A stretch of DNA of 64,000 bases from Osedax fenrisi (GCA_964019155.1 OZ025240.1:44835246-44899245); one strand, 5' to 3'. Positions 28,746 through 41,991 are shown, numbered from the stretch's first letter. Notes: a model not told the origin generated them from the letters alone. A program made the numbers and translations.

Positions 28746-29718
28746 TATTACTGGTAGCTGGGATATATTCGATAAACAATTTAAAAAATAAAAATATTTA
28801 AAACAACAAATTAATTTGAATACCCGTATATCCCTTTACTTTACTAATAGTATATATATATATATACTTTTTTATATGTATTATAGTTACTGAGATATGA
28901 TAGGGGTCGATATTTGGAGGGGGTCGGTAATTGGAGACTTTCCCCTAATATATATATATAAAGGCTAACAATTAAATATTAGTATATTATATACTGTGAA
29001 ATAAGTAATATTTATAACTGCTACTGATATTTAACAATATATATCCGGAAACATGTACATATTTGTATATATTTAATGATTGTAGATTTTAGAATGACTA
29101 ACCTATACTAATATTACTCACAGGATACCCTTTTCACATATGTGTTCACATATCGTCTGTATGAATATCGGTTTACGTTTCTCCCTCTATTGTTTACTTA
29201 ATATTACATAATATTGCAGGGTACATTCGTTAATTAGTCCATAGACTATAACTAACTATAGTTATTTGTAAATATGTATACGAATCCATTGTATTAATTT
29301 GCCTTTAAATTTATGACTTCTCCTATATGAGAATATACTATTTGAATATATATTTATGCCAGCTTTTATTCCAAAAAAATATCATAACAGCTCATATATA
29401 TATATGAATATGTGATGATTATGATGACGATTATGATGAAGATATATTATTTATATTATTATATTATTTATTCCTGGGAATTAAGGCCTTAATTAAATTA
29501 ACCAAGATAACCATAACTGATTACCCCATAGGGTCACGTTGTCCCATTCGATAGTGTGAGAAAATAGTAATACAATAATAATAAAAGAAAGTATTGACGG
29601 ACACAGTTGTCGATATCGTATCGTTATCTATTGTGTTTGTAATTAATGTAGGGTAATCCTGCTGTTACCTGTCACCTAGTTATTGATTTCGTATTTAAAA
29701 AATATACACATATATTTC

Positions 29719-29730
<12 letters not shown>

Positions 29731-29801
<71 letters not shown>
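29731..29801. repeat. (TA)n microsatellite
   Basis: Seventy bases of TA. Confidence 0.95.
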
Positions 29802-29804
<3 letters not shown>

Positions 29805-30645
29805 TTTACTATGGGTATAATAATATAGATTAGTAGAGATTTGGATTATATAACTATATAATTAAGTTTATAATGGCGATCATTGTTATGTTACATAATC
29901 CAGAGTCACGCTACATAATAGCGCGTATAATAGTTCTTTATAATATATATAGTTTTGTAATAATCGTTATTAGGTGCCTAATTGTTTCTATATAAATATA
30001 TAATCTCTTGACAAAAACGCCTATACGTTAATGTGAATTGAATTCAATATTATATACTTTAGGAGAAAGCAACTTTAATGTTATATATTATCATATATGC
30101 ATATGCACAAGGAAGTTTTTATAATAATAACATATTCTATAATATTACAAATTAGACGAAAATACATTATACATTAACATATTTATTTTCGGTAAAATAT
30201 AATCTAAACTAATAAAATATTAATAACATATTAATTCGATAAAAGCAATACATTATAAATACATAGTATTACTCTATAGAAATATACTCCTACAGTTCAT
30301 ATAGCTACTATAGGAGAAATATGATGTAGGTCCTATATCTAACATTCCCAGGTGTTCCTTTATAATTATATTTTCTTTGAATATCTGACAAACATTATTA
30401 TTAGCCTAAACACTCGAGAGAATACTCTTTTAAAATGTAAATATATGTATATAATGTGTGATCATTATCGTTCTTATCATTCTTAAAGACTAAATTACAA
30501 TTATAATATATAACAAATATAATAAAATGTGATTCATAAATTTATAAATTAAATAATACTATTATTATAATTTTAAAATTATTATCTTATTATGATATTA
30601 TTAAAAATGCATATAATCACATGCATTATATATCTGCATATACAG

Positions 30646-30650
<5 letters not shown>

Positions 30651-30729
<79 letters not shown>

Positions 30730-30732
30730 ATA
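30651..30732. repeat. (TA)n microsatellite
   Basis: About 80 bases of TA; open frames through it on both strands are artefacts. Confidence 0.95.
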
Positions 30733-32189
30733 GCATATCGATTGTACAATTTAAAATGTATATCATATATTATACAGTGTACAGTGCACATTGTATATGT
30801 CATAACGATAGCTTGTGTAGGAATTATGTATTAATTATGTATTAATTATGTATTCTGTTTTAACCCTATTATATTTCTCATAATATTAGTTAATTATAAT
30901 TTATACATATATGTATACATTAAGTTTATACTCTAATGGTAGGTTTAGCCTACTTATAACAGTGATATGTACACAACATTATGTAATATAGTGTGATGTA
31001 ATGTAATTAACCTATAGATGTATCGATTGCTAGTAATCATCAACATATTGACCACTACTAGGGCAGGGAACTGAGTAGTGGCCAATAATGTATATGCCTC
31101 AGCATACTTCTAATATATCGATAAAAACTGACTTTTAAGATCTTATTTTTTTTTTGAATAAGCTATAAATCATATAGTTCTAGAATACTTTGATTTCATT
31201 TTTTATATTACTGAATAATATTAACGATTTATTAGGCATTACAAAATGCATACACAATCATTAAAATAAGGCAAGTGAGGGGTAGTGACCGCTATAGCTA
31301 TACTATAGTGTACTAGATATATCAGAATATACAATAGGTGTCACGTAATGTGTTCGATTTATATTTTTTAATTATGTAATATTAAATAATTATATTTATG
31401 ATGCATACGCACTTTATTTGATTCAATTATTTAATTATATACACCCACATTCTTAAACATAGATAAGTAGGTATTAATATTAATATTAATAATCATATTT
31501 TTGTTAACATTTGACAAAAAATGATTACGTAATAAATTAGAGTAATTAATTAATTATTTAAAAAAAAATACTTTTTATTATAGAATTTTGATTATCTAAA
31601 TATTGTATATAGAACTTTGTATCCTATTTAGCACCATTTAAGCGTTAATTAAAACTATCACTACTCCGTTCTCGGCTACTATACCCCGTTCCGTCCCCTA
31701 ATACAGTAATAATCTATATACCATAATGTATCTGTCTTTCAAATATGTCTAAAATATCAATTCATCTAAATAGATATAAATTAATTACATTAAACACAAT
31801 TAAATTAATAAAAATATAGGTATACATACATTTTAAGCTCTAGCATATGTCATATAATAATATATGTTACATACTAATCAATACAGAGTATGTATATATT
31901 TAAATAATATTATAACAATAAATAATAATATGTATTACTAAATATATATATATATATACTCATGTAAATATAATCATTTCATATTGATTTAGATAATATA
32001 TTTATAAATATTATTAAATATATATATATATATTTAGTATTAAAAGCAGTATATTGATATACTCCTTAATAAATATTATAATTATAAATAATAAAGGGAA
32101 AATTATTATCAACATTACAAATATTATAAGGCATAAAGTCTCAATAATAAAATATAACTATACATGTACTTTTTTAAACGTAGTGGCAA

Positions 32190-32310
32190 TACTTGATGCC
32201 TCCATTAATGCAGAAACGTATTATTGGTACCACTTGATTCCTCCTTTGATGCACTAACGTATACTTGGTACTACTTTATGCCTCCATTGATGCACTAACG
32301 TATACCACTT
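32190..32310. repeat. ~43-bp tandem repeat, three copies
   Basis: The motif TTGATGCCTCCATTAATGCA with ACGTATTATTGGTACCAC recurs three times with substitutions (for example TTTGATGCACTAACGTATAC). Confidence 0.7.
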
Positions 32311-33015
32311 ACACTAAATGTATACAACATTCTATTATACATGTGTGTCCGTTTAAAATGTTTATAAATACTTGAAATCTATTTATAGCTTTATTATATA
32401 ATACCTGATACTGACCATAGCGCGCTTAGGAATATCGATATGGTATTACGTAATGGCCTGGTATTACGTAACGTGATTAAACCCACTCGTGCATTGCATA
32501 ACCAAATACAGGGCATTGCATAACATCATTACATAACACCTTACAGGATATATAACGAAAGAGAAGCAGACAAATGTAGCTCCCCTAAATATGTTCAGGT
32601 TATACACCATATAAGCAAAGCCATATAAAGGCTTTGGTATAAGTATATAATTTATTTTTAAATATATTTTAAATCCATAAAATAATTGTTATATTTATAT
32701 ATATATACGCATCGATATTTTTATTGTATATTATAATTATATAATATTATAGATTATTATAATTTTATTAAAATATAAGGTAACATTACAATTATATAGG
32801 TTCCTACACAGTTCATAAATATTTAAATGTATTCATAGCCTATTTTCATATCTATAGATATATACCGTTATGATTATATTAGTATAGACCAAACGACGTT
32901 GTGTATGTTTGGTTAGGCTCACGACGTCCTTAGTTATTAGGTATACCTATACAAGTAGCTATATATATATAATTATAATTCGATAGCATGATAAACACAT
33001 GCTATTCTGTTTCAG

Positions 33016-33462
33016 CCTCAATTATCGTTGGGGGTTCTGCCGTCTTTGATAATTCGAAACCGAGTCCAAAGTAAAACCACCGCCGTTCAGAAGCGAATTA
33101 AACCCCCACCCAGAAAACCGCCCTCCAACTTCCGGCAGGCTAAATACGTGCCCAGATCGGCGCAGGCCGCGGATCGGGGGAAGGACAGCGCGGATATGGG
33201 CGTATCGGCCGGACCGGAAAGTGGGCGGGAGGCGGGGCGAGATGCCGACGACGACAGCGACGATAGCGAAGAGGAACGTAACGAGAAGATAGCTCGTCTC
33301 AAGAAATACCTCCTCGGTCTCGCTACGATGACAGACCACGCCCCCGAGCTGGACATCAACCTTAACCCGCGTGACGTCATCGATTACATCATACCACCCG
33401 TCGACCTCGATATTCAGAACATTCGAGATCAGGGCAACAACGGGGACAGGACGGTTTTCTGA
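33016..33462 (+). CDS. GC-rich 3'-terminal exon of an unrecognised gene
   Basis: An open frame starts right after a good acceptor (TCTGTTTCAG, ending 33015) and runs 148 codons (446-447 bases) to TGA at 33460-33462; AATAAA follows at 33532-33537. Composition is strongly coding-like. Order of features: basic Pro-rich stretch (KRIKPPPRKPP), an acidic run (DADDDSDDSEEE), then ..EKIARLKKYLLGL, and a hydrophobic IDYIIPPVDLDI near the end. There is no in-frame ATG near the start, and the acceptor argues for a last exon. The upstream exon is unknown; the GC-rich ORF at 24004-25092 on the same strand is a candidate, which would imply an intron of about 8 kb. Confidence 0.6.
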   Translation, partial: PQLSLGVLPSLIIRNRVQSKTTAVQKRIKPPPRKPPSNFRQAKYVPRSAQAADRGKDSADMGVSAGPESGREAGRDADDDSDDSEEERNEKIARLKKYLLGLATMTDHAPELDINLNPRDVIDYIIPPVDLDIQNIRDQGNNGDRTVF

Positions 33463-34230
33463 CGCGAGCGCCCCCTAATCGATACAAATGAAGTGACTAT
33501 ATACAACCAAGGACTGTCCTTGATACAACCTAATAAATGTTCAAATTTTATATTCACCCGATTCATTAACTAATATAATATGAAAAACCCGTATGTAGGA
33601 AAGTGACCGTGATATTAGTGGTGATATTAATGATGTCGTTATATGGCATTATTGTATTAGTAGTAAGGCTATGCTGTGATATTATAATATACGTGGATAT
33701 ACCTGTAGGTTATGTCAAACTTGTTCTAGAATAAATATCAATGTTCGTCAAATATGTATTATATATAATATTATTATTATATTTGATTTTGATTGTTTGT
33801 ATAAATATAAAAATATCGTTCTCTATTGTGTAAGATAATACACCAATAACAGAATCAATAACTATTAAATTAGGTTGACGAATAAAGTTGAAAGTTATGA
33901 ATGTAAAATAATAAAAATTGTTATTACGAATTTATGATAATAAATTAAATTTACTAGAATAATATTATAATTTGATATCAGAAGGAAATACTGATGATGT
34001 TCTAGATATATTTAGATGTTGAGTGTTATGATATTAGATGAGATGTAGGTATTTTAGGTATTTTAAACTATTTTGTAAATACCAATTTATAACCATATTT
34101 TACGATCACTTAGAACTAGATTATCAGAAGAATTCGCTATTATTGAACTTTCTATAGAAAGTTGAGAAAAATAAATGCATTTATTCACCTATAGGTTTCC
34201 TATATATAATTGAATATAATAAGCAATATT

Positions 34231-34269
<39 letters not shown>

Positions 34270-34609
34270 TATAATAGATAGTAAGTTATAAACGAATAGT
34301 TATAAGTGGCTAAAGTTTCAAGATACAAACGGATAGTTATAAGTGGCCAAAGTTGCAAGATACAAACGGACAATAACAGTGATCCTATAAGATAGTAGTT
34401 ATAGGCCAATAACACAGCACATAAAGATACTTTATAATACATTTCAAAATTAGATTAATAATGATTATAAATTTGTCTAGAACATATTCTCTCAGTTAAG
34501 TACGATTTAATCAAGAGGATTACATACTATAACTACTATACCTAATATACCTGCTATACCTATAATTTGTAGGTATTTAATTAAAATAATAGTATCAAAA
34601 GCCATAGAA
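33463..34609. other. AT-rich intergenic DNA
   Basis: It holds a polyadenylation signal for the upstream exon, a (TA)n near 34235, and a tandem duplication of GATAGTTATAAGTGGC at about 34278-34365. Nothing else was seen. Confidence 0.5.
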
Positions 34610-35320
34610 ATATCAAATAAAATATGCTAAATATATTATAATTATTATCCAGTTTATTAATAAAACTTGTGCAGCCGGATGTTTAGTTTCCTGAACTTCC
34701 ACAACCAAATATCGGATCATGTGAACAAGCGTCCGACGGACGCTGTCCGTTCGCGTTCCTTCACGTAAATGGTAAGGAACGCGAATCTAAAATCGCGTTA
34801 CTTACCGATATGAGTAAAATATAACAAATATAACGAAAATAAAAAATACCATTGTTTACATTTATTGTTTATACTTATAAAACAAATAAAAAGTGAGTAA
34901 CAAATAAACAAATTTGTAGATATTCGATATCGATTATATATATTTTTGATATATTCATATTCTTGTCTGCATAATAAAATAAATTAATAGAAACACACTA
35001 TAGTGTGTTCAAACAATCTATAGATTTCACATTATAATTTCCTTACCGAGGTGTAGTTATAAATGTTTTAAAACCGGCAAGGAACGCGATTGTATAATCG
35101 CTCTCCTTACCTATTACGCGAACGGACGCTTGTTCACATGATCCGATATTTGTTTGTGGAAGTTCAGGAAACTAAACATCCGGCTGCACAAGTTTTATTA
35201 ATAGTCTATTTCCTTCCAATCGTCATTTATCGTCACCTATAAAAGTCGCGTATCGTCATATTTAATCATCTCAATTTATTATAAGATAATAATTATAATA
35301 TATTTAGCATATTTTAAAGA
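34610..35320. mobile_element. Foldback element with long inverted arms
   Basis: The left arm 34657-34738 (ATTAATAAAACTTGTGCAGC..) is the inverse of the right arm at about 35122-35203. An outer pair (TATGCTAAATATATTATAAT near 34624, inverted near 35295) extends the arms, with a right-arm insertion of about 80 bp. The GCGAACGGACGC motif occurs in both halves. There is no ORF. Confidence 0.7.
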
Positions 35321-35384
35321 ACGCTTGTTCACATGTTCCCAAATATCTACTTAATATTATATGAAATAAGTGCCTAGTTGTATA
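35080..35384. repeat. 305-bp direct repeat, left copy
   Basis: From AGGAACGCGATTGTATAATC to ..GCCTAGTTGTATA this appears identical to 40719-41023. The two copies lie immediately outside both ends of the CACTG-terminated element. The left copy overlaps the right half of the foldback element. Confidence 0.85.
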
Positions 35385-36029
35385 CACTGTTAAAAATAAT
35401 GGTACTTTATTGAGCTTTAAAATGTGGAATACCCTTAAAAATGTCAAATACCATTAAATATAAACAATATATTTTATGATGGTATTTAAATTTTCAGAGT
35501 GTGGAATACCTCTAGTTTAATGGTATTTATATTTTTATAATGTGGAATACCCTTAAAAATGTCAAATACCATTAAATATAAACAATATATTATATGATGG
35601 TATTTAAATTGTCAGTGTGTGAATTACCTCTAGTTTAATGGTATTTATATTTGTATTGTGTGGAATACCTCTAGTTTTATGTGAATTACCCACACCTATA
35701 TGATTATCGCAAATCTGCTACATATACTTATACAAAACATATATAAATATTATTTAAACTATAATGTTAACTTAAATATAATATGGTCGACAATTAATTT
35801 GAAGTAATCGCACATTTTATGAGTTATGAAAGATGTAAACCTAGAAAGGATTAGAATGTAATGATAAAATGCTATAATAATACAAAATAATCAATACCTA
35901 ATTTTATTATTATTTAATTTATCATAGTAAGTTCCCAAGGAACCAAAAGTGGATTATATTTATATAAAAAATAAATGAATTGCATATATGCATATATATG
36001 CATATATGCATATATAGTATACTATAGTG

Positions 36030-36240
36030 CAATGGCAACCAATAGTTGCGTATAATAGTGCGTGGAAACCATAGTTCCTAATAGTAGTGCAAAATATCCA
36101 TATGGCAACTAATATATATCATATATCATATTTTTTAGAACCAATAGTTGCGTATAATAGTGCCTGGAAACCATAGTTCCTAATAGTAGTGCAACATATT
36201 CATATGGCAACTAATATATATCATATATCATATTTTTAAG
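36030..36240. repeat. ~110-bp tandem duplication
   Basis: CCAATAGTTGCGTATAATAG through CATATGGCAACTAATATATA is present twice in a row with few changes. Confidence 0.8.
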
Positions 36241-36358
36241 TATCTATGCTACATATCATAGAGTTAGAGAGAATATCCCTTTATCTATGCTACAGATGTA
36301 TAATTAATTTAAATGTATAACTATATATATAATATTATAAATGATAATTAGTTATTAG

Positions 36359-36402
<44 letters not shown>

Positions 36403-36517
36403 TAACTATATATTCTAACTTCATATATTATATTTATATAATACATGTATAATATATATACATAATATATATTCAATTATATATAATATTATATAAATAT
36501 ATATTTATAGGAACTGC

Positions 36518-36571
<54 letters not shown>

Positions 36572-37731
36572 TATAAATGTATTATACATATGTGCACAGA
36601 GCTAGAGATTCTCTCTATATCTATGAGCCATAGATTTGTATTTTACATATAGGTAAACTATACAAATATGAGCTGTTAAAATTTGAGAGAAATATACTAA
36701 AAACTGATATATATATATTGATGATATATCTATATAATATAATATAAAATAATATATATTATGCTAATATTATTATCATAATATACTAACAATATTTTGT
36801 TAAATCTTATTAATATATCAAAATAATAGATTTATATACAACAAATAATCCAGAAGTAATCCATAAATAATCCAGAAGTAGTGTTTATAGAGTATTACTT
36901 ATATATAGTGATGATATATCTATATGATATAATACAAAATAATATATATTATCATAATATACTTAACATATTATGTTAAATCTTATTAATACATCAACAA
37001 AATGGATTTATACACAACAAAATAATTACTACTTCTAGATTACTTCTGGATTATTTTTGGATTACTTCTGGATATTAGTATATCCCATAATTATTGATTA
37101 TCACTCACACATCAATTTTTGTATTTAATATATAATTTATTAAAAATTTCTTTTATTGATCCAGATATATCAGAAAGTAAGTATTATTATATACCAATAG
37201 TTTGTTATTTATTTTATATTAATACTTTTTATTTGTTTTTATTTAAAAATACGTATTATATAAGTTATAAAGTTGATAAACTATATTTTTTAAATATTGA
37301 CATATTTTTTTATTATTATTTATTTTAATTATAAAAACTATATTTATATTTCATTTATAAGTTAATATGAAGTTTATTTATGTTTAATTATGAAAACTCT
37401 ATTTATATTTCATTTATATGTTAATATGAAGTTTATTTATGTAAAATATTACAAATATATAGATAAATAAATTGTTTCTATTAATACAAAATATAAATAT
37501 TAATCTTTTTAAAAATGATTAATTTGTACTTTACTTTATTAAATATAATCAGAATTGTTGAATAATATATGTATATTAATTTATTTTTAATATTTGATTA
37601 CAATTTAAGTAAATAAAAGGTAGTGTTCCAATGTTATATTAATTTGTAATATATTTAAAATATCATTTAATATAATATTAAAAAGGCTGAATATATAATA
37701 TCATATTATTAACTTCACTTGGGGGTCGGTC

Positions 37732-38265
37732 TGAAACGGCGCCAATATTTAAAATAATACGAATTTGATTGACGTGTGGGGGGCGTCGCGCGCTCGAAAC
37801 GAATTGAATATAGGTCATGACTAATTAGTGATAGCCGCTATGTGGCAAATATTCCTTTGGTGTAAATCATCTACTAAATCATTTAGTAAATGTATTATAT
37901 ACACAACTTGTTTACATTTATATACACTGTAGTTTATACAAGTTGCTTATATACTCTATGCTATATATATATATACTAGTTATAAAATAAGTTTAAAATA
38001 ATAAGTATGTTGTCACATTATATATATATATATATAGCATAGAATATATAAGCAACTTGTATAAACTACAGTGTATATAAATGTAAACAAGTTGTGTATA
38101 TAATACATTTAGTAAATGATTTACATCAAAGGAATATTTGCCACATAGCGGCTATCACTAATTAGTCATGACCTATATTCAATTCGTTTCGCGCTCGCGA
38201 CGCCCCCCACACGTCAATCAAATCGTATTATTTTAAATATTGGCGCCGTTTCAGACTGTACTCCC
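37732..38265. mobile_element. Foldback MITE, 534 bp, with 8-bp target duplication TTCACTTG
   Basis: The ends are GGGGTCGGTCTGAAACGGCG and its near inverse (..CGCCGTTTCAGACTGTACTCCC). They are bounded by TTCACTTG on both sides (37724-37731 and 38266-38273). The inverted arms are about 240 bp each and nearly identical, including ..GCCGCTATGTGGCAAATATT; the loop is AT-rich. It has no ORF and lies inside the larger CACTG element. Confidence 0.88.
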
Positions 38266-39004
38266 TTCACTTGATTGTATTGTATTATATGTATAGATTT
38301 CCGCCGATCGTAAAGTTAAATGTATATGCTAAACTACAATACAATCAAATTAACTTTCGATCGAAGGACATCAATGTCCGTCGAATTTGTCAGTTGATCG
38401 TAAAGTTCATTTGATCCAAATAATCTAATAAAATACGATTATACTATTGAAAAAGTATACATTTACAATATGTTTAGGGTAATTATAATGGGTGATGAAT
38501 CGTCACTGATGATTATAATCACCCATTCATCACTAGCAGTCCATATATTTTCGCTTTTGAGATAACAACTACGTTAGCTAATATTTATACTTTATATTTA
38601 TAACTATTTCTATTATATATTTCATTTATACATTTGCTTAAATAAGAAATAAATCAATCAACAACAGTCCAAAATATACAGTGATGTGACACCTTCGAGA
38701 TTAATACAGCAGTCCGTAACCGCTTCTGTGATTCCACATTTTAGATGAAAAATCTACCATGACCTTTCACTTGAGATGAAAATAATGTTAGCAAATATAT
38801 ATATATATACTTTTAACTATATATTTTATTAAATAAAAAATCAATACATCAACAGCAGTCTGTGATAATCAATGATGGGGTGACTTAGAGATGACAACAT
38901 CAGTTCATGACCTTTCTCTTGAGATGAAAATAACGTTAGCAAATATTTATACTTTAACTATATATTTGCTATATATGTTATATTTGCTTAAATAAAAAAA
39001 TATA

Positions 39005-39590
39005 TATTTATATACCCATGCATCTATATCTAGATATTTACTTATAAATTCATCTGTAGCTAGCTTAATACTTATAAATTAATATGTATCTATTTTAGTA
39101 CTTATATATTCACATGTATCTAATTATTTACTTATATATTCATCTGTATCTAGCTTAGTACTTATATGTTCATCTGTATCTAGCTTAGTACTTATATGTT
39201 CATCAGTATCTAGCTTAGTACTTATATGTTCATCAGTATCTAGCTATTCACTTATATGTTTATCTGTATCTAGATATTTACTTATATGTTCATATGTATC
39301 TAGTTTATTACTTATATATTTATCTGTATCTAGCTATTCACTTATATATTCATCTGTATCTAGCTATTTACTTATATATTCATATGTATCTAGCTATTTA
39401 CTTATATGTTCATCTGTATCTATCTTAGTACTTATATGTTCATCTGTATCAAGTTATTTACTTATATATGCTTATGTATCTAGCTTAGTACTTATATGTT
39501 CATCTGTATCTAGCTATTTACTTATATATTTATATGTGTCTAGCTATTTACTTATATATTTATATGTATCTAGATTAGTACTTATAATTT
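39005..39590. repeat. 30-bp minisatellite, about 19 copies
   Basis: The unit CTTATATGTTCATCTGTATC plus TAGCTTAGTA repeats with strict 30-bp spacing and point variants. It has no spacers, so it is not a CRISPR array. Confidence 0.93.
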
Positions 39591-39790
39591 ATAAGGTTAT
39601 AATTTAATATTAATATTTATTTATCACCACTTTAATTTACAATTTTAATATATTTATTATTATAATTTGTCTTATATTTATACTTTTTATAAACTATAAT
39701 ATTTGTATATTTTATTTTATAATATTGTTTACTATTGAGTAATATATATATATATATATATATATACAATTACTAATTATTTTATCCATT

Positions 39791-39988
39791 ATGAATATTA
39801 ATTGTCAATTTTGTAATCTAACATTTATATTAAATAATAATGTACATTTTAATAATCTTAAACATTTGCGTTTGTCGCATAACGATACTAATCTGAATAT
39901 AAACTGTATAATACAAGGTTGTTTATATTCATCAAATAATATTACTAATTACAGTAGAAATTTATCCAGAAATCATGTATATAATTAA
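39791..39988 (+). CDS. Small C2H2-like zinc-finger ORF inside the CACTG element
   Basis: A 65-codon ORF with CQFC..LKHLRLSH, fitting a C2H2 finger with a long Cys-His spacing. A second C..C..NLSRNH half follows. Its position within a transposon suggests an exon or remnant of an element-encoded DNA-binding protein, but the AT-rich codon use gives no independent support. It may be chance. Confidence 0.3.
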   Translation: MNINCQFCNLTFILNNNVHFNNLKHLRLSHNDTNLNINCIIQGCLYSSNNITNYSRNLSRNHVYN

Positions 39989-40718
39989 TATAATGATTAT
40001 TATTATCAATTATTAATTATAAAATAATCCTCAATGAAATTTAATAATGTTGTAGAGTATTATTATTTAAATTTAAAATAAACGTTGTATAATAATCTTT
40101 TTATATATTCAAAAAATCTATTATCCCAACAGATCCATGCCAATCTGCTAAAGAGTTCACTGCCGTTTCGAGCTGCTAAAGTTGTACTAATTATGTAAAT
40201 CAATAATTTTGTTTTTAATAAACTGTAAAAACATCTTTACTTTCTTGACTATATTCTTTACATTTTGTGTGTCTTCTATCTATACCAAATAAACTTCTGT
40301 GTATATAGTACAATTACCATTATAATGCCCCTGTAATTTGAAGGTATAGAGAATATATTTTGTGTAATACCATTATAATTTGATGGTAGTTAAGATTCTA
40401 TTCTGTGTAATACCCTTATAATTTGAAGGTATAGAGATTCTATTTTGTGTAATACCCTTGTAATTTGAAGGTATTTCAGATTCTATTCTGTGTAATACCC
40501 TTGTAATTTGAAGGTATTTCAGATTCTATTCTGTGTAATACCCTTATAATTTGAAGGTATTTCAGATTCTATTCTGTGTAATACCCTGTAATTAAAATGT
40601 CAATTTCTGGAGGTACTTGATAAACTAGAGTGCATGATACCTCTCTAGAGGTACTAATACACGATCATCTGGAATACCCTTACAGAGCATTGTGGAATAC
40701 CTCCAATTTCTAACAGTG

Positions 40719-41023
40719 AGGAACGCGATTGTATAATCGCTCTCCTTACCTATTACGCGAACGGACGCTTGTTCACATGATCCGATATTTGTTTGTGGAA
40801 GTTCAGGAAACTAAACATCCGGCTGCACAAGTTTTATTAATAGTCTATTTCCTTCCAATCGTCATTTATCGTCACCTATAAAAGTCGCGTATCGTCATAT
40901 TTAATCATCTCAATTTATTATAAGATAATAATTATAATATATTTAGCATATTTTAAAGAACGCTTGTTCACATGTTCCCAAATATCTACTTAATATTATA
41001 TGAAATAAGTGCCTAGTTGTATA
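40719..41023. repeat. 305-bp direct repeat, right copy
   Basis: It follows the right terminus CAGTG directly and appears identical to 35080-35384, including the GCGAACGGACGCTTGTTCAC block. Confidence 0.85.
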
Positions 41024-41629
41024 CATATTATATCATTTACTAAACCTCACTATTACACGTTAACAACTTTTTGATTACATTTTATTAAATATGAAAATAC
41101 ATATTTCCAAATATAGTATAAACTTATTATTATTATAATCATATATGATTATATCTATAACTCTCAATGTTATATTACATGTAATATATATATATATATA
41201 TATATGTAGTATAATGTATTATGGACATGGTATACCTATATATATATATATATGCATTACATATTATGGCATACACACACACTTAAGATAGTTACGTAAT
41301 AATACAGATCACGTGACACATATAGCTAACCACGTGACACACCGCGTATACCGCAACACTAATGTAGCCAGCGTTAAGTACAAGTCAGTAGTAGGTATAC
41401 CTACAGTGTATACACTGCGTGGCAGCATTACTAGTATACGACTTTATAATGAAATTAGTATTTAGGCTGAGGTTTTTATGTATAAGACCTATAGCAGGAA
41501 AGTTAATGGGATGGTCAGATAGACAGTCAGGTGTACAGGCAGTTGATAAATAGCGTAGATACAACACTAGTATTTATATCTGTCAAACTGTCCATGCTAT
41601 AAAAAGCCCACCTCTAATTATGTATTAGT

Positions 41630-41977
41630 AGTTATTTTAATTTATATTCTTTACCTGACTACGGCTATATTTAATGTATTGAATTATTTACGTTTATTTA
41701 TTTGTTACTTGTAAAGTTAACAATGAAACATACTTATGTTAGTTCCTATAATAATTATACGTTTAATCTATTCTAGAAAATACTATGCAAACATATCAGT
41801 GAATATTTAATTATTCTATTTGTTTACAATAATAAACTAATATATATATATATATTCTTGTAAACAATTAAATTGCAATATTATAAATAAAAATGTAAAC
41901 AACAACAAATTGTTTATGTATAGGTTTATATATTAAATAAAATATTATTGTTTTAGAATAAATAATATAGATGTATA
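41630..41977. repeat. Inverted segmental duplication, block A copy 1
   Basis: The sequence is inverted relative to 43303-43690. Shared stretches include AATATTTAATTATTCTATTT, TTAAACAATTTGTTGTTG-type sequence and GTGGGCTTTTTATAGCATGG in reverse orientation. Small insertions and deletions separate the copies. Confidence 0.75.
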
Positions 41978-41991
41978 AACACGATGCTATT

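Larger units (their letters stand above)
26109..28945. mobile_element. MITE family A, copy 2, broken by nested insertions
   Basis: The left end (GTGGGAAGTCTCC, 26109) is degenerate. The right end (about 28917-28945) reads GGGGTCGGTAATTGGAGAC..CCCC and is flanked by TA. Internal sequence after removal of insertions aligns with the intact copy at 18964-19909; for instance, AATAACAATTGTAGGATT occurs in both. Insertions are family B (26878-27784), a dispersed 350-bp repeat (27939-28305), and a palindromic element (28306-28745) that itself holds a family B right end. Confidence 0.75.
28948..33015. other. AT-rich intergenic region
   Basis: No gene was seen. Contents are long (TA)n at 29731-29801 and 30651-30732, a roughly 43-bp tandem repeat at 32190-32310, and a short GGTATTACGTAAYG duplication near 32440-32470. 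No element ends were recognised. Confidence 0.55.
35385..40718. mobile_element. ~5.3 kb element with CACTG termini (CACTA/Chapaev-like, non-autonomous)
   Basis: The left end is CACTGTTAAAAATAATGGTA and the right end (..CCAATTTCTAACAGTG) is its imperfect inverse. Both ends carry clusters of a GTGGAATACC / TGTGTAATACCCTT subterminal motif (35420-35690 and 40310-40705). CACTG termini and subterminal repeat clusters recall the EnSpm/CACTA and Chapaev groups. No transposase was found. The interior contains a foldback MITE, a 30-bp minisatellite and a short zinc-finger-like ORF. The flanks are 305-bp direct repeats rather than a short target duplication. Confidence 0.6.

Noticed and set aside
39005..39590. 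CRISPR-like array
   Set aside because: The 30-bp units are directly adjacent with no unique spacers, in a eukaryotic context.
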